In this document: positions 1-8,293 of the stretch, piece by piece
Position numbering within the stretch: position 1 is the stretch's first letter
How the letters are laid out: the number at the start of each line of letters is the position of its first letter
Translations under genes and position numbers: made by a program
Notes under the pieces: model-generated
What the model was told of the DNA's origin: nothing
Seen by the model: the letters and a program-made list of their open reading frames with translations, nothing else
The model's database searches: none
NCBI RefSeq assembly: GCF_003386195.1
Contig: NZ_QRDX01000003.1
Coordinates: forward strand, 62,001-126,000
Length of the DNA: 64,000 nucleotides
Source of the DNA: Seonamhaeicola aphaedonensis
Lineage (GTDB): Bacteria; Bacteroidota; Bacteroidia; Flavobacteriales; Flavobacteriaceae
Direction of reading: 5' to 3'

Positions 1-2878
1 ATTCTTTTAAAAGTGGATGGTTTACAATTTGTAAAACAGTGTCTTTTAAATTATCCAACTGACTTTGGTTTATCAAAGATTCATCAAAAAACTTATTAAT
101 AACAAAATCTATATCGTCTTTACTTTTTACTAGTGCCATAATATTATGCACAAGATTACCTTTTTCAATAGCTTTTTGTTGTTTAGTATCCCATAGAAAA
201 GCAGATTTTGTAACAACTTTTATGTTGTGACTTTCTTTTGGGGTTGATATAAAATCGTTATTTATATGCATTTGATCTTCCATCATTTCTTCTTCTGATG
301 TTTTTTCAAGACTACCAAAACTATATAAGTTTTTAGAAGCCTCCCATTTACCAATGTGCTTTAAGTAATTAATAAATAATCCTGAATACTTTTTGCTATT
401 GACTTCTCCTTTGGATGAAACATCAATTTTTGAAATGACAAACAATTGCTCTATGGCTCTGGTAAGTACAACATAAAGCAAATTAATATTGTCTAGTTCG
501 AGTTCAGATTGATGCTTTTTAAAAATATCACTACCTATTTCACCGTAATATTCAAAGTCTTTATTATAGTTTAATAAAGTGTGTGAAAAGCCTTGATATT
601 GTTCTTCATTTAATTGGTACCACGCTTTGGGCTCCTGTTCTTTATAAATATCTAAATCGGCATAAGGGAAAATAACAACAGGAAATTCTAAGCCTTTTGA
701 TTTGTGAATGGTCATGATTTGAACAGCATTCAGGCTTTTAGGACTTACAATACTTAGATTATCTTTTTTCTTTTCGAAATGTTTCAGAAATGCTGAAATA
801 TCAGAACCTTTTTTTTGTGAAAATTCCAGAACAAAATCTAAGAAAAATTGAATGTAAGCATTAGATGTTTCAATCAAATTAAAACTTCTTACAATAGTTT
901 CAACTAAATCATAAAGGGGAATTTGAACAATGTTTTCACTTATGTATATATTGTATATCTGAAAACTTTTAAAAAGTTGAGCTAATGACAAATTTAGATG
1001 TTCTATAAAAAAATTGTGTTTGTCGTTAACCTTAAATAAGGAGGCTAAAAAGTTTAAAACGGAAACCTTTATTTCATTATTTTCAGGTTGAATAAGCAGC
1101 TTTAAAAAATCAGTTAAAAAATTAACTTCTGAAGAACTGCTTATTAGTAACGTTTCAGAGGAAACAATAGGTATTTGGTGTTCACTTAAATAATGAGCTA
1201 CAGCAACTCCTTCTTTCTTCTTTCTTACCAGAACACAAAGGTCTTTTAAACTAAAACCAGCTTCTAGACAGGTGTTAATTTTATTTAATACAGCTTTACA
1301 ATACTGTTCGTTAATGTCATTGGTTTTTTCAATATCTAAAAAAGATATTTCAACATAGCCAGAATCTTCTAAAAATGAATTTTGCCCCCCTTTTTCATAA
1401 AGTTCCTCATAAGCTTTGTTACTAAACACTTGGTGTGATAAATACTTAAAAAAACTATTATTAAAGTTTATAATTTCTTTAAAACTACGGTAGTTCGTAG
1501 GAAGGTTTTCAAGAGTTTTCTCAATATTAAACGGATTGTCTTTATTGAACAAACCTATAAATTGTTCTGCTTTTCCACCACGCCAACGGTAAATAGCCTG
1601 TTTAGCGTCACCCACTATCATAGCGCTTCCATGTTCTGAAGACAAAGAGTTGTCTATAAGCGGAATTAAATTTTCCCATTGCTTTTCAGAGGTGTCTTGA
1701 AATTCATCAATGAAATAATGCCTAAACTTTTCACCAATGCGTTCATAAATAAACGGAGTTGGTTGGTCTTTAATTTCATTACTAATAATAATATTAAACT
1801 CCGAAATGAGCATTTTGTTCTGTTCTTGTTTAATAAGTGACAACTCTTTATTGATGGCACTTAACACAGAAAGAGGTGTGATATTTTTGTGAAAATTTTT
1901 TAAAAATTTATAATGATAAACCAATGATTTTACCTGTTTGTAAGTGACCTCTATTTCTGGTAAAATTTCTTCAATAGTATTAGCTAAGGCAGTATCTAGC
2001 TTTTTAGGATAAATCTTTTTTCTTTCTGTAATATTTTCTTCGAGATTATTTTCATAAAGTTTGTCTAAATCTAATTTAGCTATTTTTTTAAAATGATTTG
2101 GCAACGTACCATATGAGAAATCTTTATGTTCCAATCCAGCTTCTTCAATTAGAGTCAATACACTTTTACCATGTTTTTTTATAGCATTTTCTGTACCAAT
2201 AATGTCTTTCTTTAATTGTGCTTTAAGTGCTTTAAAGTCGTCAAGTGTTTTGTCTGCTAAAGCTTGAATATAAGGAACGTCATTTTCGCTTACCAGCAGT
2301 TTTGCAATCTTATTAAAATCTAAAGCAATGTCCCAACTTTTATCATCATCAGCTTTTTCAATAGCAAAATCAACTAGAGTGTTTGTGAGTGAATCATCAG
2401 TTCCCGCTCTAGCAATAAGGCTATCTACAGCTTCATTTAAGAGTGTTTCTTGCTCCAATTCAACTTCAAAATTCATAGGTAACTTTAAGTCATGGGCAAA
2501 GGTTCGTATTATTTTGTGAGTAAACCCATCAATAGTAGAAACATCAAAGGCAGCATAGTTAAAAACAATAGTGTCCAGAATATTTTTAGATTTACCATGA
2601 ATTTCGCTTGGCGCCATTTGTAATTCATCGCAAATAACGTTGAACATACTATTTGGATGCGTTAATATTTGCTTATTAGAAAATTGTTTTAGCGTTTCAA
2701 TGATGCGCGCTTTCATTTCGGCCACCGCCTTATTTGTGAAAGTTATAGCAAGAATATGTTTAAATTTTAAAGGGTTGTCAGATTTTAATAAAATCTTTAA
2801 ATACTCTTTTACTAGTGTAAATGTTTTTCCGCTTCCAGCAGAGGCATTGTAAATGGTAAAAGCATTGTTTTTAAGCAT
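1..2878 (-). CDS. UvrD/RecB-like ATP-dependent helicase-nuclease, 3' part cut by window edge
   Basis: The reading frame is open from the ATG at 2878 to the left edge (959 codons). It begins MLKNNAFTIYNASAGSGKTF, which carries the UvrD-family Walker A (AGSGKT, residues 14-19). A motif II DEFQDTS lies near residue 393, and the adjoining GDAKQAIYRWRGG is near residue 422. This is superfamily 1A, of the RecB/AddA kind found in Bacteroidota, where the enzyme unwinds and trims double-strand ends for recombination. Homologues usually carry a C-terminal PD-(D/E)XK nuclease domain, which would lie beyond the window and cannot be judged. The partner AddB-like subunit is not in view. The gene diverges from sodA with about 120 bases between them. 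Helicase identity is secure; the precise complex is inferred. Confidence 0.9.
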   Translation of the reverse strand, partial: MLKNNAFTIYNASAGSGKTFTLVKEYLKILLKSDNPLKFKHILAITFTNKAVAEMKARIIETLKQFSNKQILTHPNSMFNVICDELQMAPSEIHGKSKNILDTIVFNYAAFDVSTIDGFTHKIIRTFAHDLKLPMNFEVELEQETLLNEAVDSLIARAGTDDSLTNTLVDFAIEKADDDKSWDIALDFNKIAKLLVSENDVPYIQALADKTLDDFKALKAQLKKDIIGTENAIKKHGKSVLTLIEEAGLEHKDFSYGTLPNHFKKIAKLDLDKLYENNLEENITERKKIYPKKLDTALANTIEEILPEIEVTYKQVKSLVYHYKFLKNFHKNITPLSVLSAINKELSLIKQEQNKMLISEFNIIISNEIKDQPTPFIYERIGEKFRHYFIDEFQDTSEKQWENLIPLIDNSLSSEHGSAMIVGDAKQAIYRWRGGKAEQFIGLFNKDNPFNIEKTLENLPTNYRSFKEIINFNNSFFKYLSHQVFSNKAYEELYEKGGQNSFLEDSGYVEISFLDIEKTNDINEQYCKAVLNKINTCLEAGFSLKDLCVLVRKKKEGVAVAHYLSEHQIPIVSSETLLISSSSEVNFLTDFLKLLIQPENNEIKVSVLNFLASLFKVNDKHNFFIEHLNLSLAQLFKSFQIYNIYISENIVQIPLYDLVETIVRSFNLIETSNAYIQFFLDFVLEFSQKKGSDISAFLKHFEKKKDNLSIVSPKSLNAVQIMTIHKSKGLEFPVVIFPYADLDIYKEQEPKAWYQLNEEQYQGFSHTLLNYNKDFEYYGEIGSDIFKKHQSELELDNINLLYVVLTRAIEQLFVISKIDVSSKGEVNSKKYSGLFINYLKHIGKWEASKNLYSFGSLEKTSEEEMMEDQMHINNDFISTPKESHNIKVVTKSAFLWDTKQQKAIEKGNLVHNIMALVKSKDDIDFVINKFFDESLINQSQLDNLKDTVLQIVNHPLLKE

Positions 2879-2957
2879 GTATGATAATTTGTTACAAGAT
2901 AAAAACTATCAATGGTTTCATAACAATTTATTATTTTTAATTGATGTCTTTTATGCG

Positions 2958-2965
2958 TAAATTTG
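2958..2965 (+). promoter_or_regulatory. -7 promoter box of sodA
   Basis: TAAATTTG is an exact match to the Bacteroidota -7 consensus TAnnTTTG, 35 bases before the sodA ATG. No TTG is seen at the usual 19-21 base distance upstream, so only the -7 half is supported. Confidence 0.5.
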
Positions 2966-3000
2966 AAGTGAATTAATTAACAATAACAAAATAAGAAATT

Positions 3001-3609
3001 ATGGCTTTTGAATTACCAGAATTAGGGTATGCTTATGATGCTCTAGAACCACATATTGACGCACGCACTATGGAGATACACCATACTAAACACCATGCGG
3101 GCTATACAAACAACTTAAATAATGCTATTGCTGGAACAGATTTAGAAGGACAATCTATAGAGGATATCCTTTCTAATTTAGACATGAATAACGGTGCTGT
3201 TAGAAACAACGGCGGTGGATTTTACAACCACTCTTTATTCTGGACCGTTATGAATCCAGAGGATAGAGGTTACTTATCTGGAGAACTAAAAGATGCTATT
3301 GAAACTGCTTACGGTTCAAAAGATGCTTTCATAGAAGCATTCAGTAAAGCTGCAGCAACGCGCTTTGGATCTGGTTGGGCTTGGTTGTGTGTACATAAAG
3401 GAGGTAAAGTAGAAATCTGCTCTACTCCAAATCAAGACAACCCGTTAATGCCAGGAGTTAGTTGCGGTGGCACACCAATTTTAGGACTCGATGTATGGGA
3501 ACATGCTTATTACTTAAACTACCAAAACAGACGTCCAGATTATATCAACGCTTTCTTTAAAGTAATTAACTGGAATGAAGTTGAAAGACGTTACGCAGAA
3601 GCTAAATAG
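3001..3609 (+). CDS. sodA: superoxide dismutase, Mn-type (Fe/Mn family)
   Basis: This is a 202-residue cytoplasmic superoxide dismutase that converts superoxide to peroxide and oxygen. The four metal ligands are in place: H27 (IHHTKHH), H77 (YNHSLFW), D164 and H168 (DVWEHAYY). The second-shell residues fit the Mn form. There is Gly in GGGFYNH where Fe enzymes carry Gln, and Gln is present in STPNQDNPL. Cambialistic use of Fe cannot be excluded from sequence. Length is normal for the family. The gene stands alone with its own -7 box and a strong terminator 34 bases after the stop codon, so it is probably a monocistronic stress gene. Confidence 0.95.
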   Translation: MAFELPELGYAYDALEPHIDARTMEIHHTKHHAGYTNNLNNAIAGTDLEGQSIEDILSNLDMNNGAVRNNGGGFYNHSLFWTVMNPEDRGYLSGELKDAIETAYGSKDAFIEAFSKAAATRFGSGWAWLCVHKGGKVEICSTPNQDNPLMPGVSCGGTPILGLDVWEHAYYLNYQNRRPDYINAFFKVINWNEVERRYAEAK

Positions 3610-3642
3610 CTCTATATTAAGATAAATATTACAAAAATTAAG

Positions 3643-3673
3643 AATCGCCTAGAAATGCTCTAGGCGATTTTTT
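3643..3673 (+). terminator. intrinsic terminator of sodA
   Basis: An 11-base perfect stem (AATCGCCTAGA / TCTAGGCGATT) with loop AATGC runs into six T residues. It lies 34 bases past the sodA stop. Confidence 0.85.
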
Positions 3674-3753
3674 ATGTTATGATATTCCTATCGTATTGAG
3701 CTTTCAGAAACATAACTCCATGCAACTCTAAATACACACACCTTTTCAAAATG

Positions 3754-3824
3754 AAAAAGGTGAACAAGAATGTTCACCTTTTTGCCCCAAATCTACCATG
3801 AACTTAACCTACTTATGTTATGGT
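3754..3824 (-). ncRNA. candidate small RNA, copy 1 of 3
   Basis: First of three near-identical 71-base elements. Read on the minus strand, it starts ACCATAACATAAG and folds a 30-base hairpin (ACCAT/ATGGT, AAC/GTT and TAA/TTA pairs around loop GTAGG). It continues with the unpaired linker AGATTTGGGGC and ends in a 12-base-stem hairpin (AAAAAGGTGAAC / GTTCACCTTTTT), which finishes in T5 on this strand as an intrinsic terminator would. An exact -7 box sits 4 bases upstream (3829-3836). It lies downstream of the purF-like gene on the same strand. No expression evidence exists here; function is unknown. Confidence 0.6.
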
Positions 3825-3828
3825 ACTT

Positions 3829-3836
3829 CAAAAATA
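3829..3836 (-). promoter_or_regulatory. -7 box of candidate small RNA copy 1
   Basis: On the minus strand this reads TATTTTTG, an exact TAnnTTTG match. It ends 4 bases before the first base of the element, about where a start site should follow a -7 box. Confidence 0.5.
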
Positions 3837-3945
3837 TTGAAGAGTAGAAACCTTAAAAAAAATATTGGTTCAATTGCTTATAAATTAGCTCAAACGGAAT
3901 TTCAACACTAATAATTTAACACCAATTAAAAAAGCAGAAACATAA

Positions 3946-4016
3946 AAAAAGGTGAACGAGAATGTTCACCTTTTTGCCCCAAATCTACCATGAACTTAAC
4001 CTACTTATGTTATGGT
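3946..4016 (-). ncRNA. candidate small RNA, copy 2 of 3
   Basis: Second 71-base element. It differs from copy 1 by one base in the terminator-hairpin loop, and the 5' hairpin and the linker are identical. On the minus strand the final hairpin runs into seven T residues. A -7-like box (TATATTTA) lies 4 bases upstream at the same offset as in copy 1. The flank further upstream also shares TTCAATAT with copy 1, so the unit that was duplicated includes promoter sequence. Confidence 0.6.
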
Positions 4017-4020
4017 GGTA

Positions 4021-4028
4021 TAAATATA
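4021..4028 (-). promoter_or_regulatory. -7-like box of candidate small RNA copy 2
   Basis: On the minus strand this reads TATATTTA (7 of 8 positions of TAnnTTTG), 4 bases before the element, the same spacing as in copies 1 and 3. Confidence 0.4.
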
Positions 4029-4160
4029 TTGAAGAATAAATTCTCTGAAAGAAAAATTTAGCTCAACTACCCATTTTTTAGCTTAAACGAATGCTTAAAA
4101 AAAATAGATGATACACTTTTTTAGAAAAAAAAGAGATACCCAGGCAATTGAAACGCATAA

Positions 4161-4231
4161 AAAAAGGCGAACAAGCGTTCACCTTTTTTTGCCCCAAATC
4201 TACCATGAACTTAACCTACTTATGTTATGGT
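4161..4231 (-). ncRNA. candidate small RNA, copy 3 of 3
   Basis: Third element. The 5' hairpin and linker are unchanged, and the terminator loop is shortened to four bases. One arm carries GGCGAAC in place of GGTGAAC on the plus strand. In a minus-strand RNA this change is a tolerated U-G wobble. In a plus-strand RNA it is a C-A mismatch. The hairpin ends in seven T residues on the minus strand. It is the copy closest to purF (115 bases past that stop codon). Confidence 0.6.
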
Positions 4232-4235
4232 GGTA

Positions 4236-4243
4236 CCAATTTA
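4236..4243 (-). promoter_or_regulatory. -7-like box of candidate small RNA copy 3
   Basis: On the minus strand this reads TAAATTGG (7 of 8 positions of TAnnTTTG), again 4 bases before the element. Confidence 0.35.
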
Positions 4244-4345
4244 TGTGTATTTTAGATAACAGGATTATTTATTAGATGAAAGACATATATATTGGATGAA
4301 ATACATTATTTACGGATTAACCGTAAGTTATTGAGAAATTATCAA

Positions 4346-6244
4346 TTAATAGGCCCGTTCTTTATTGCCTTCGTAAAAATTAATGAATGCTTTATTAACT
4401 ACTCTATTACCTCCAACCGTTGGATAATTTCCGGTAAAATACCAATCACCTAAATTCTTAGGGCATGCTTTATGCAAGTTCTCAACAGGTTGGAAAATTA
4501 TTCGCACTTCAGCCTTGATTGTCTCGTCACTCAGTAATTCAGCAATCTTATCAGAAATTTGCTCATCAGTAAACGGATCATAAATCTCTTTTACAAAATT
4601 CTTTACCTCTTTGTCATCTAAATCTTCTTGATCTTTACACTTACTGTATACCTCCTCAATGATACTGTAGGTATTATAATCTTTATGGAGTGCTAACGCG
4701 GCCTGAAAAGCGACTAAACTTTCAAGGTTTGCCATGTCAATTCCATAGCAATCAGGATAGCGAATTTGTGGAGCAGATGATACCACAATAATTTTTTTAG
4801 GACTTAGTCTGTCCAGCATTTTCAAGATACTCTTTTTTAGTGTGGTACCTCTAACAATACTATCATCTATAATCACCAAGTTGTCGTTTGGTTTTACCAC
4901 ACCATAAGTAATATCGTATACATGAGCCACCAAGTCATCTCTACTGCTATCCTCAGTGATAAATGTTCTAAGTTTCACATCCTTTATAGCAATTTTTTCA
5001 ACTCTTATTCTTTCTGATAATATCTCGGTGACTTTGTCTGCAGAAATGTTACGTTTTCCTGTTAAAATGGTTTTAGTTTTAGCCTTATTAAGTTCATTTT
5101 CGGCAGTTTCAACCATGCCATAAAACGAGGTTTCTGCGGTATTTGGAATATAGCTAAAAACAGTATTTTTAGTATCATTATTAATAGCCTCCATAACCTT
5201 TGGCATTAACAATCTACCTAACATTTTTCGCTCTTGATAAATTTCGGCATCACTTCCTCTAGAAAAATAAATACGTTCAAAAGAACAGGCTTTACGCTCT
5301 AAAGGCTCTAAGATTTTCTTTATACTTACATCACCAGACTTTTTAGTAATGATGGCATGTCCAGGGTCAAGCTCTTTAACTTTGTCAAAAGTAACATTAA
5401 ATACCGTTTGAATCACAGGACGTTCTGAGGCAATAACTACTACCTCATCATCTTTATAGTAGTAAGCAGGACGAATACCTGCTGGATCTCTTAAAACAAA
5501 TGAGTCTCCATGTCCAATAAGACCAGCCATAGCATAACCACCATCCCAATTTTTGGCAGCTCGTTTTAAAATTTTAGATACTTTAAGTCTTTCTGCAATT
5601 AATGGTGAGGCTTCTCGTTTATTATAACCTTCTCGCTTTAGATCTTTATATATTTTACTAACGGCATCATCTAGAAAATGACCTATTTTTTCCATTACTG
5701 TAATGGTATCGGTGTATTCTTTAGGGTGCTGCCCCAACTCAATTAAATTGCGGAAAAGCTCTTTAACATTAGTCATGTTAAAGTTTCCAGCCATTATTAG
5801 ATTACGGTGCATCCAATTGTTTTGTCTTAAAAACGGATGAACACTTTCTACACTATTTTTTCCAAAAGTACCATAACGCACATGGCCTAATAATAATTCT
5901 CCTATGTAAGGAATATTCTTTTTTTGTAAAGCTACATCTTCAAGATATTCTGGGTGCGCTTTAAATTCATTATTAATGCGATCATTTATCTGACCAAAAA
6001 TATCTTGTATGGGTTGTTGAGCGATAGAGCGAATACGGCTAATGTATCTTTGACCTGGTTTTGTATCTAATTTAATGCTTGCAAAACCAGCACCATCTTG
6101 ACCACGATTGTGCTGTTTCTCCATCATAAGGTACATTTTATTTACGCCATAAAATGCACTGCCGTATTTTTCTTTGTAATACTCTAAGGGTTTTAATAAT
6201 CTAATAACCGCTATGCCACATTCGTGTTTTAAGATATCACTCAT
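4346..6244 (-). CDS. purF: amidophosphoribosyltransferase-like class II glutamine amidotransferase (long PurF form)
   Basis: This 632-residue protein has the two PurF halves. An N-terminal Ntn glutaminase starts at Cys9 (HECGIA) after a short propeptide, with HNRGQDGAGF and GHVRYGTFG. A C-terminal phosphoribosyltransferase has the PRPP loop VIIDDSIVRGTT. PurF makes phosphoribosylamine from PRPP and glutamine, the first step of purine synthesis. It is longer than ordinary PurF (about 470-510 residues). The usual oxyanion-hole pair Asn-Gly appears as Asn154-Phe155 (AGNFNMTN), which may alter glutamine use. Nearby purN supports a purine role, but a specialised paralogue is possible. The 3' flank carries the three candidate small RNAs. 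Confidence 0.85.
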   Translation of the reverse strand: MSDILKHECGIAVIRLLKPLEYYKEKYGSAFYGVNKMYLMMEKQHNRGQDGAGFASIKLDTKPGQRYISRIRSIAQQPIQDIFGQINDRINNEFKAHPEYLEDVALQKKNIPYIGELLLGHVRYGTFGKNSVESVHPFLRQNNWMHRNLIMAGNFNMTNVKELFRNLIELGQHPKEYTDTITVMEKIGHFLDDAVSKIYKDLKREGYNKREASPLIAERLKVSKILKRAAKNWDGGYAMAGLIGHGDSFVLRDPAGIRPAYYYKDDEVVVIASERPVIQTVFNVTFDKVKELDPGHAIITKKSGDVSIKKILEPLERKACSFERIYFSRGSDAEIYQERKMLGRLLMPKVMEAINNDTKNTVFSYIPNTAETSFYGMVETAENELNKAKTKTILTGKRNISADKVTEILSERIRVEKIAIKDVKLRTFITEDSSRDDLVAHVYDITYGVVKPNDNLVIIDDSIVRGTTLKKSILKMLDRLSPKKIIVVSSAPQIRYPDCYGIDMANLESLVAFQAALALHKDYNTYSIIEEVYSKCKDQEDLDDKEVKNFVKEIYDPFTDEQISDKIAELLSDETIKAEVRIIFQPVENLHKACPKNLGDWYFTGNYPTVGGNRVVNKAFINFYEGNKERAY

Positions 6245-6459
6245 ATTTAACTTTTTTTCGCCTCTAACAGTCTTTAGTTAGACGTACGGAAATAATAAAA
6301 TAATTTATCCAGAAATGACTTCTAGTATTTGGTTTAGATTCCTGACTTACCACACAAATTGCAGGCTAGCCTAGAAATGATATTTAGTTTATTCCAAAAT
6401 GACGTCTTTTTGGAATGCACTTTTTAATTAAAAACGCGCTCTATTTTGAGCGCGCTGGT

Positions 6460-7386
6460 TTATCCTAATTCTATTTCAAACTGAGTTAATTGCTTAAACT
6501 CCAGTAATCGTTTATGTACTTCATCACCTGATAAATTCACCATGCGCTCTGTTCCAAATTTTTCAACACAGAATGATGCTAATGTTGAACCATAAATGAT
6601 GGCGTTCTTCATATTTTCAAATGAGGAGTCATTAGTCCCTGCTATGTAACCAGCAAATCCACCAGCAAACGTATCGCCAGCACCTGTGGGGTCAAACACT
6701 TCCTCTAAAGGTAAAGCTGGTGCATAAAACACATTGTCATCATTGAATAGCAATGCGCCATGTTCTCCTTTTTTAATTACCACATATTTTGGTCCCATTT
6801 CTTGAATTTTTCTGGCGGCAACTACCAAAGAATATTCTCCAGTAAGTTGTCTTGCTTCTTCATCATTGATGGTAATTACATCAACACGTTTTATAACCTT
6901 ATGCAAATCTTCTAAAGCGGTATCCATCCAAAAATTCATAGTATCTAAAATAACCAAATCTGGTTTCTTAGTCATTTGGTCTAATACACTTGATTGGACG
7001 ATTGGGTGAAGATTTCCTAACATAACAACACTAGCATCACGATAATCTTCTGACACAACTGGATTAAAATCTGCTAAGGTATTAAGTTCTGTTACCAAAG
7101 TATCTCTGGAGTTCATGTCATTGTGATAGCGTCCACTCCAAAAAAATGTTTTACCATCCTTTACTATTTTAACACCATCAAGATTGATATTTCTTTTAGA
7201 TAAAAGGTCTAAATATTCCTGAGGAAAATCGCCACCAACAACAGATACTGCGGCTGTATCAACTTTAAAATGTGAGGCGGCTAACCCTATATAAGTAGCT
7301 GCACCACCAAGTATTTTATCGGTTTTACCGAAAGGCGTTTCAATAGCATCAAACGCCATGGTGCCAACTATAACTAATTTACCCAT
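6460..7386 (-). CDS. PfkB-family sugar/nucleoside kinase
   Basis: This 308-residue ribokinase-fold kinase begins MGKLVIVGTMAFDAIETPFG. It has the N-terminal GG motif (LGGAATYIGLAA) and the C-terminal PfkB signature DPTGAGDTFAGGF with the catalytic Asp. It would phosphorylate a sugar or nucleoside with ATP in the cytoplasm; the substrate cannot be told, though the purine neighbours suggest a nucleoside or ribose. I place the start at 7386 rather than the in-frame ATG at 7431. An exact -7 box (TATTTTTG) lies between the two at 7409-7416, so the upstream ATG would be outside the transcript, and the shorter form begins directly with the first beta strand. Confidence 0.9.
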   Translation of the reverse strand: MGKLVIVGTMAFDAIETPFGKTDKILGGAATYIGLAASHFKVDTAAVSVVGGDFPQEYLDLLSKRNINLDGVKIVKDGKTFFWSGRYHNDMNSRDTLVTELNTLADFNPVVSEDYRDASVVMLGNLHPIVQSSVLDQMTKKPDLVILDTMNFWMDTALEDLHKVIKRVDVITINDEEARQLTGEYSLVVAARKIQEMGPKYVVIKKGEHGALLFNDDNVFYAPALPLEEVFDPTGAGDTFAGGFAGYIAGTNDSSFENMKNAIIYGSTLASFCVEKFGTERMVNLSGDEVHKRLLEFKQLTQFEIELG

Positions 7387-7408
7387 AAAAAGGACTGACA
7401 ATTTTGTG

Positions 7409-7416
7409 CAAAAATA
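7409..7416 (-). promoter_or_regulatory. -7 promoter box of the PfkB kinase
   Basis: On the minus strand this reads TATTTTTG, an exact TAnnTTTG match, 22 bases before the preferred ATG. It decides the start choice for the kinase. Confidence 0.5.
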
Positions 7417-7588
7417 CATTAATTTTTTCATTTAAAAACTCATTAAGACTAAATGAAAAAAATTGTTGTATTAACATGGTAATTCCTTAATTCATACTAA
7501 ATTTTGTGGCTTTTTAAAGAAGATATATAAACCTTTTACTAGGGTATCAATATTATTTTTTGAAGTAGACACCATGAAAAAGAGTGAT

Positions 7589-8230
7589 TTATTTTCTCCC
7601 AAAATCGGCTGGAATTTCACCCCAAGCTTTGGTCTCCCATTTAACAATAACCGTGCTGTAGGTGTTTGCCTTTAGCCAGTTTTCTGCTCTGTCTACCAAT
7701 TCAAATAACGGTTTGTTTTTATCGGTACGTTTTAGCTTTGTATTACAAGTTTTCTTTTTAACCCAGCTAATGGCGGTTTTAGAGTCGGTGTAAATAATAC
7801 GGTTGCTTTCATGCTTTTTCAAAAAAGCCAATCCGTGTACAATAGCTAAAAACTCTCCTATATTATTAGTACCCTCTTCAAATGGTCCTTGAATAAATAA
7901 TTGCTTTTTTGTTTTGGTATCAACGCCACGATATTCCATTTTACCTGGATTTCCAGAGGAAGCGGCATCTACTGAAATGGAATGGTAATTAGGTTGCCCA
8001 ATTTTTTTAAGTTGCGCTTCAGAAAGTTCACTATTAAATTTTGAGGTTTTACCAACATAGTCTTTGTAGTTGCCTTTTAGAGCGGTTTTTGCAGCATCAA
8101 AGGTTGAAAACGATTTATAAATAGCGCCTTCAAAATTGGTTATTTGAGCTTTGCAGTCATCCCAAGACTCAAAAACGCCTGTTTTATGTCCTTTCCAAAC
8201 CGTGTAATATTTCTTTTTTTTAGATGCCAT
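7589..8230 (-). CDS. rnhA: ribonuclease HI with N-terminal viroplasmin (hybrid-binding) domain
   Basis: This 213-residue protein cleaves the RNA strand of RNA-DNA hybrids. Residues 1-50 form a viroplasmin/HBD-type hybrid-binding domain (YYTVWKGHKTGVFESWDDC). After a short linker comes the RNase H fold, with acidic residues in DAASSGNPG, GEFLAI and YTDSKTA, and a last Asp in PADFG near the C terminus. I prefer the ATG at 8230 (MASKKKK) over the one three codons upstream, because homologues begin with this basic stretch. It is transcribed leftward, in the same direction as purN (63 bases away) and the PfkB gene. Confidence 0.9.
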   Translation of the reverse strand: MASKKKKYYTVWKGHKTGVFESWDDCKAQITNFEGAIYKSFSTFDAAKTALKGNYKDYVGKTSKFNSELSEAQLKKIGQPNYHSISVDAASSGNPGKMEYRGVDTKTKKQLFIQGPFEEGTNNIGEFLAIVHGLAFLKKHESNRIIYTDSKTAISWVKKKTCNTKLKRTDKNKPLFELVDRAENWLKANTYSTVIVKWETKAWGEIPADFGRK

Positions 8231-8265
8231 TTTTATCATCCTCGTGAAGGTTGAATCGCATTATA

Positions 8266-8292
8266 GATGCTTCGACTACGCTCAACATGACA
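8266..8292. repeat. fragment of the flavobacterial palindromic repeat family
   Basis: This ends ...TCAACATGACA and contains TTCGACTACGCTCA. It matches the right-hand end (GATnCTnnAnnnnnnnTCAnnATGACA pattern) of the fuller elements at 26542 and 61921. It sits in the 63-base gap between purN and rnhA. Only one half is visible. Confidence 0.45.
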
Positions 8293-8293
8293 G

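Noticed and set aside
7387-7431. Upstream ATG giving a 15-residue extension of the PfkB kinase.
   Set aside because: A consensus -7 box lies inside this stretch, so it is probably not in the mRNA.
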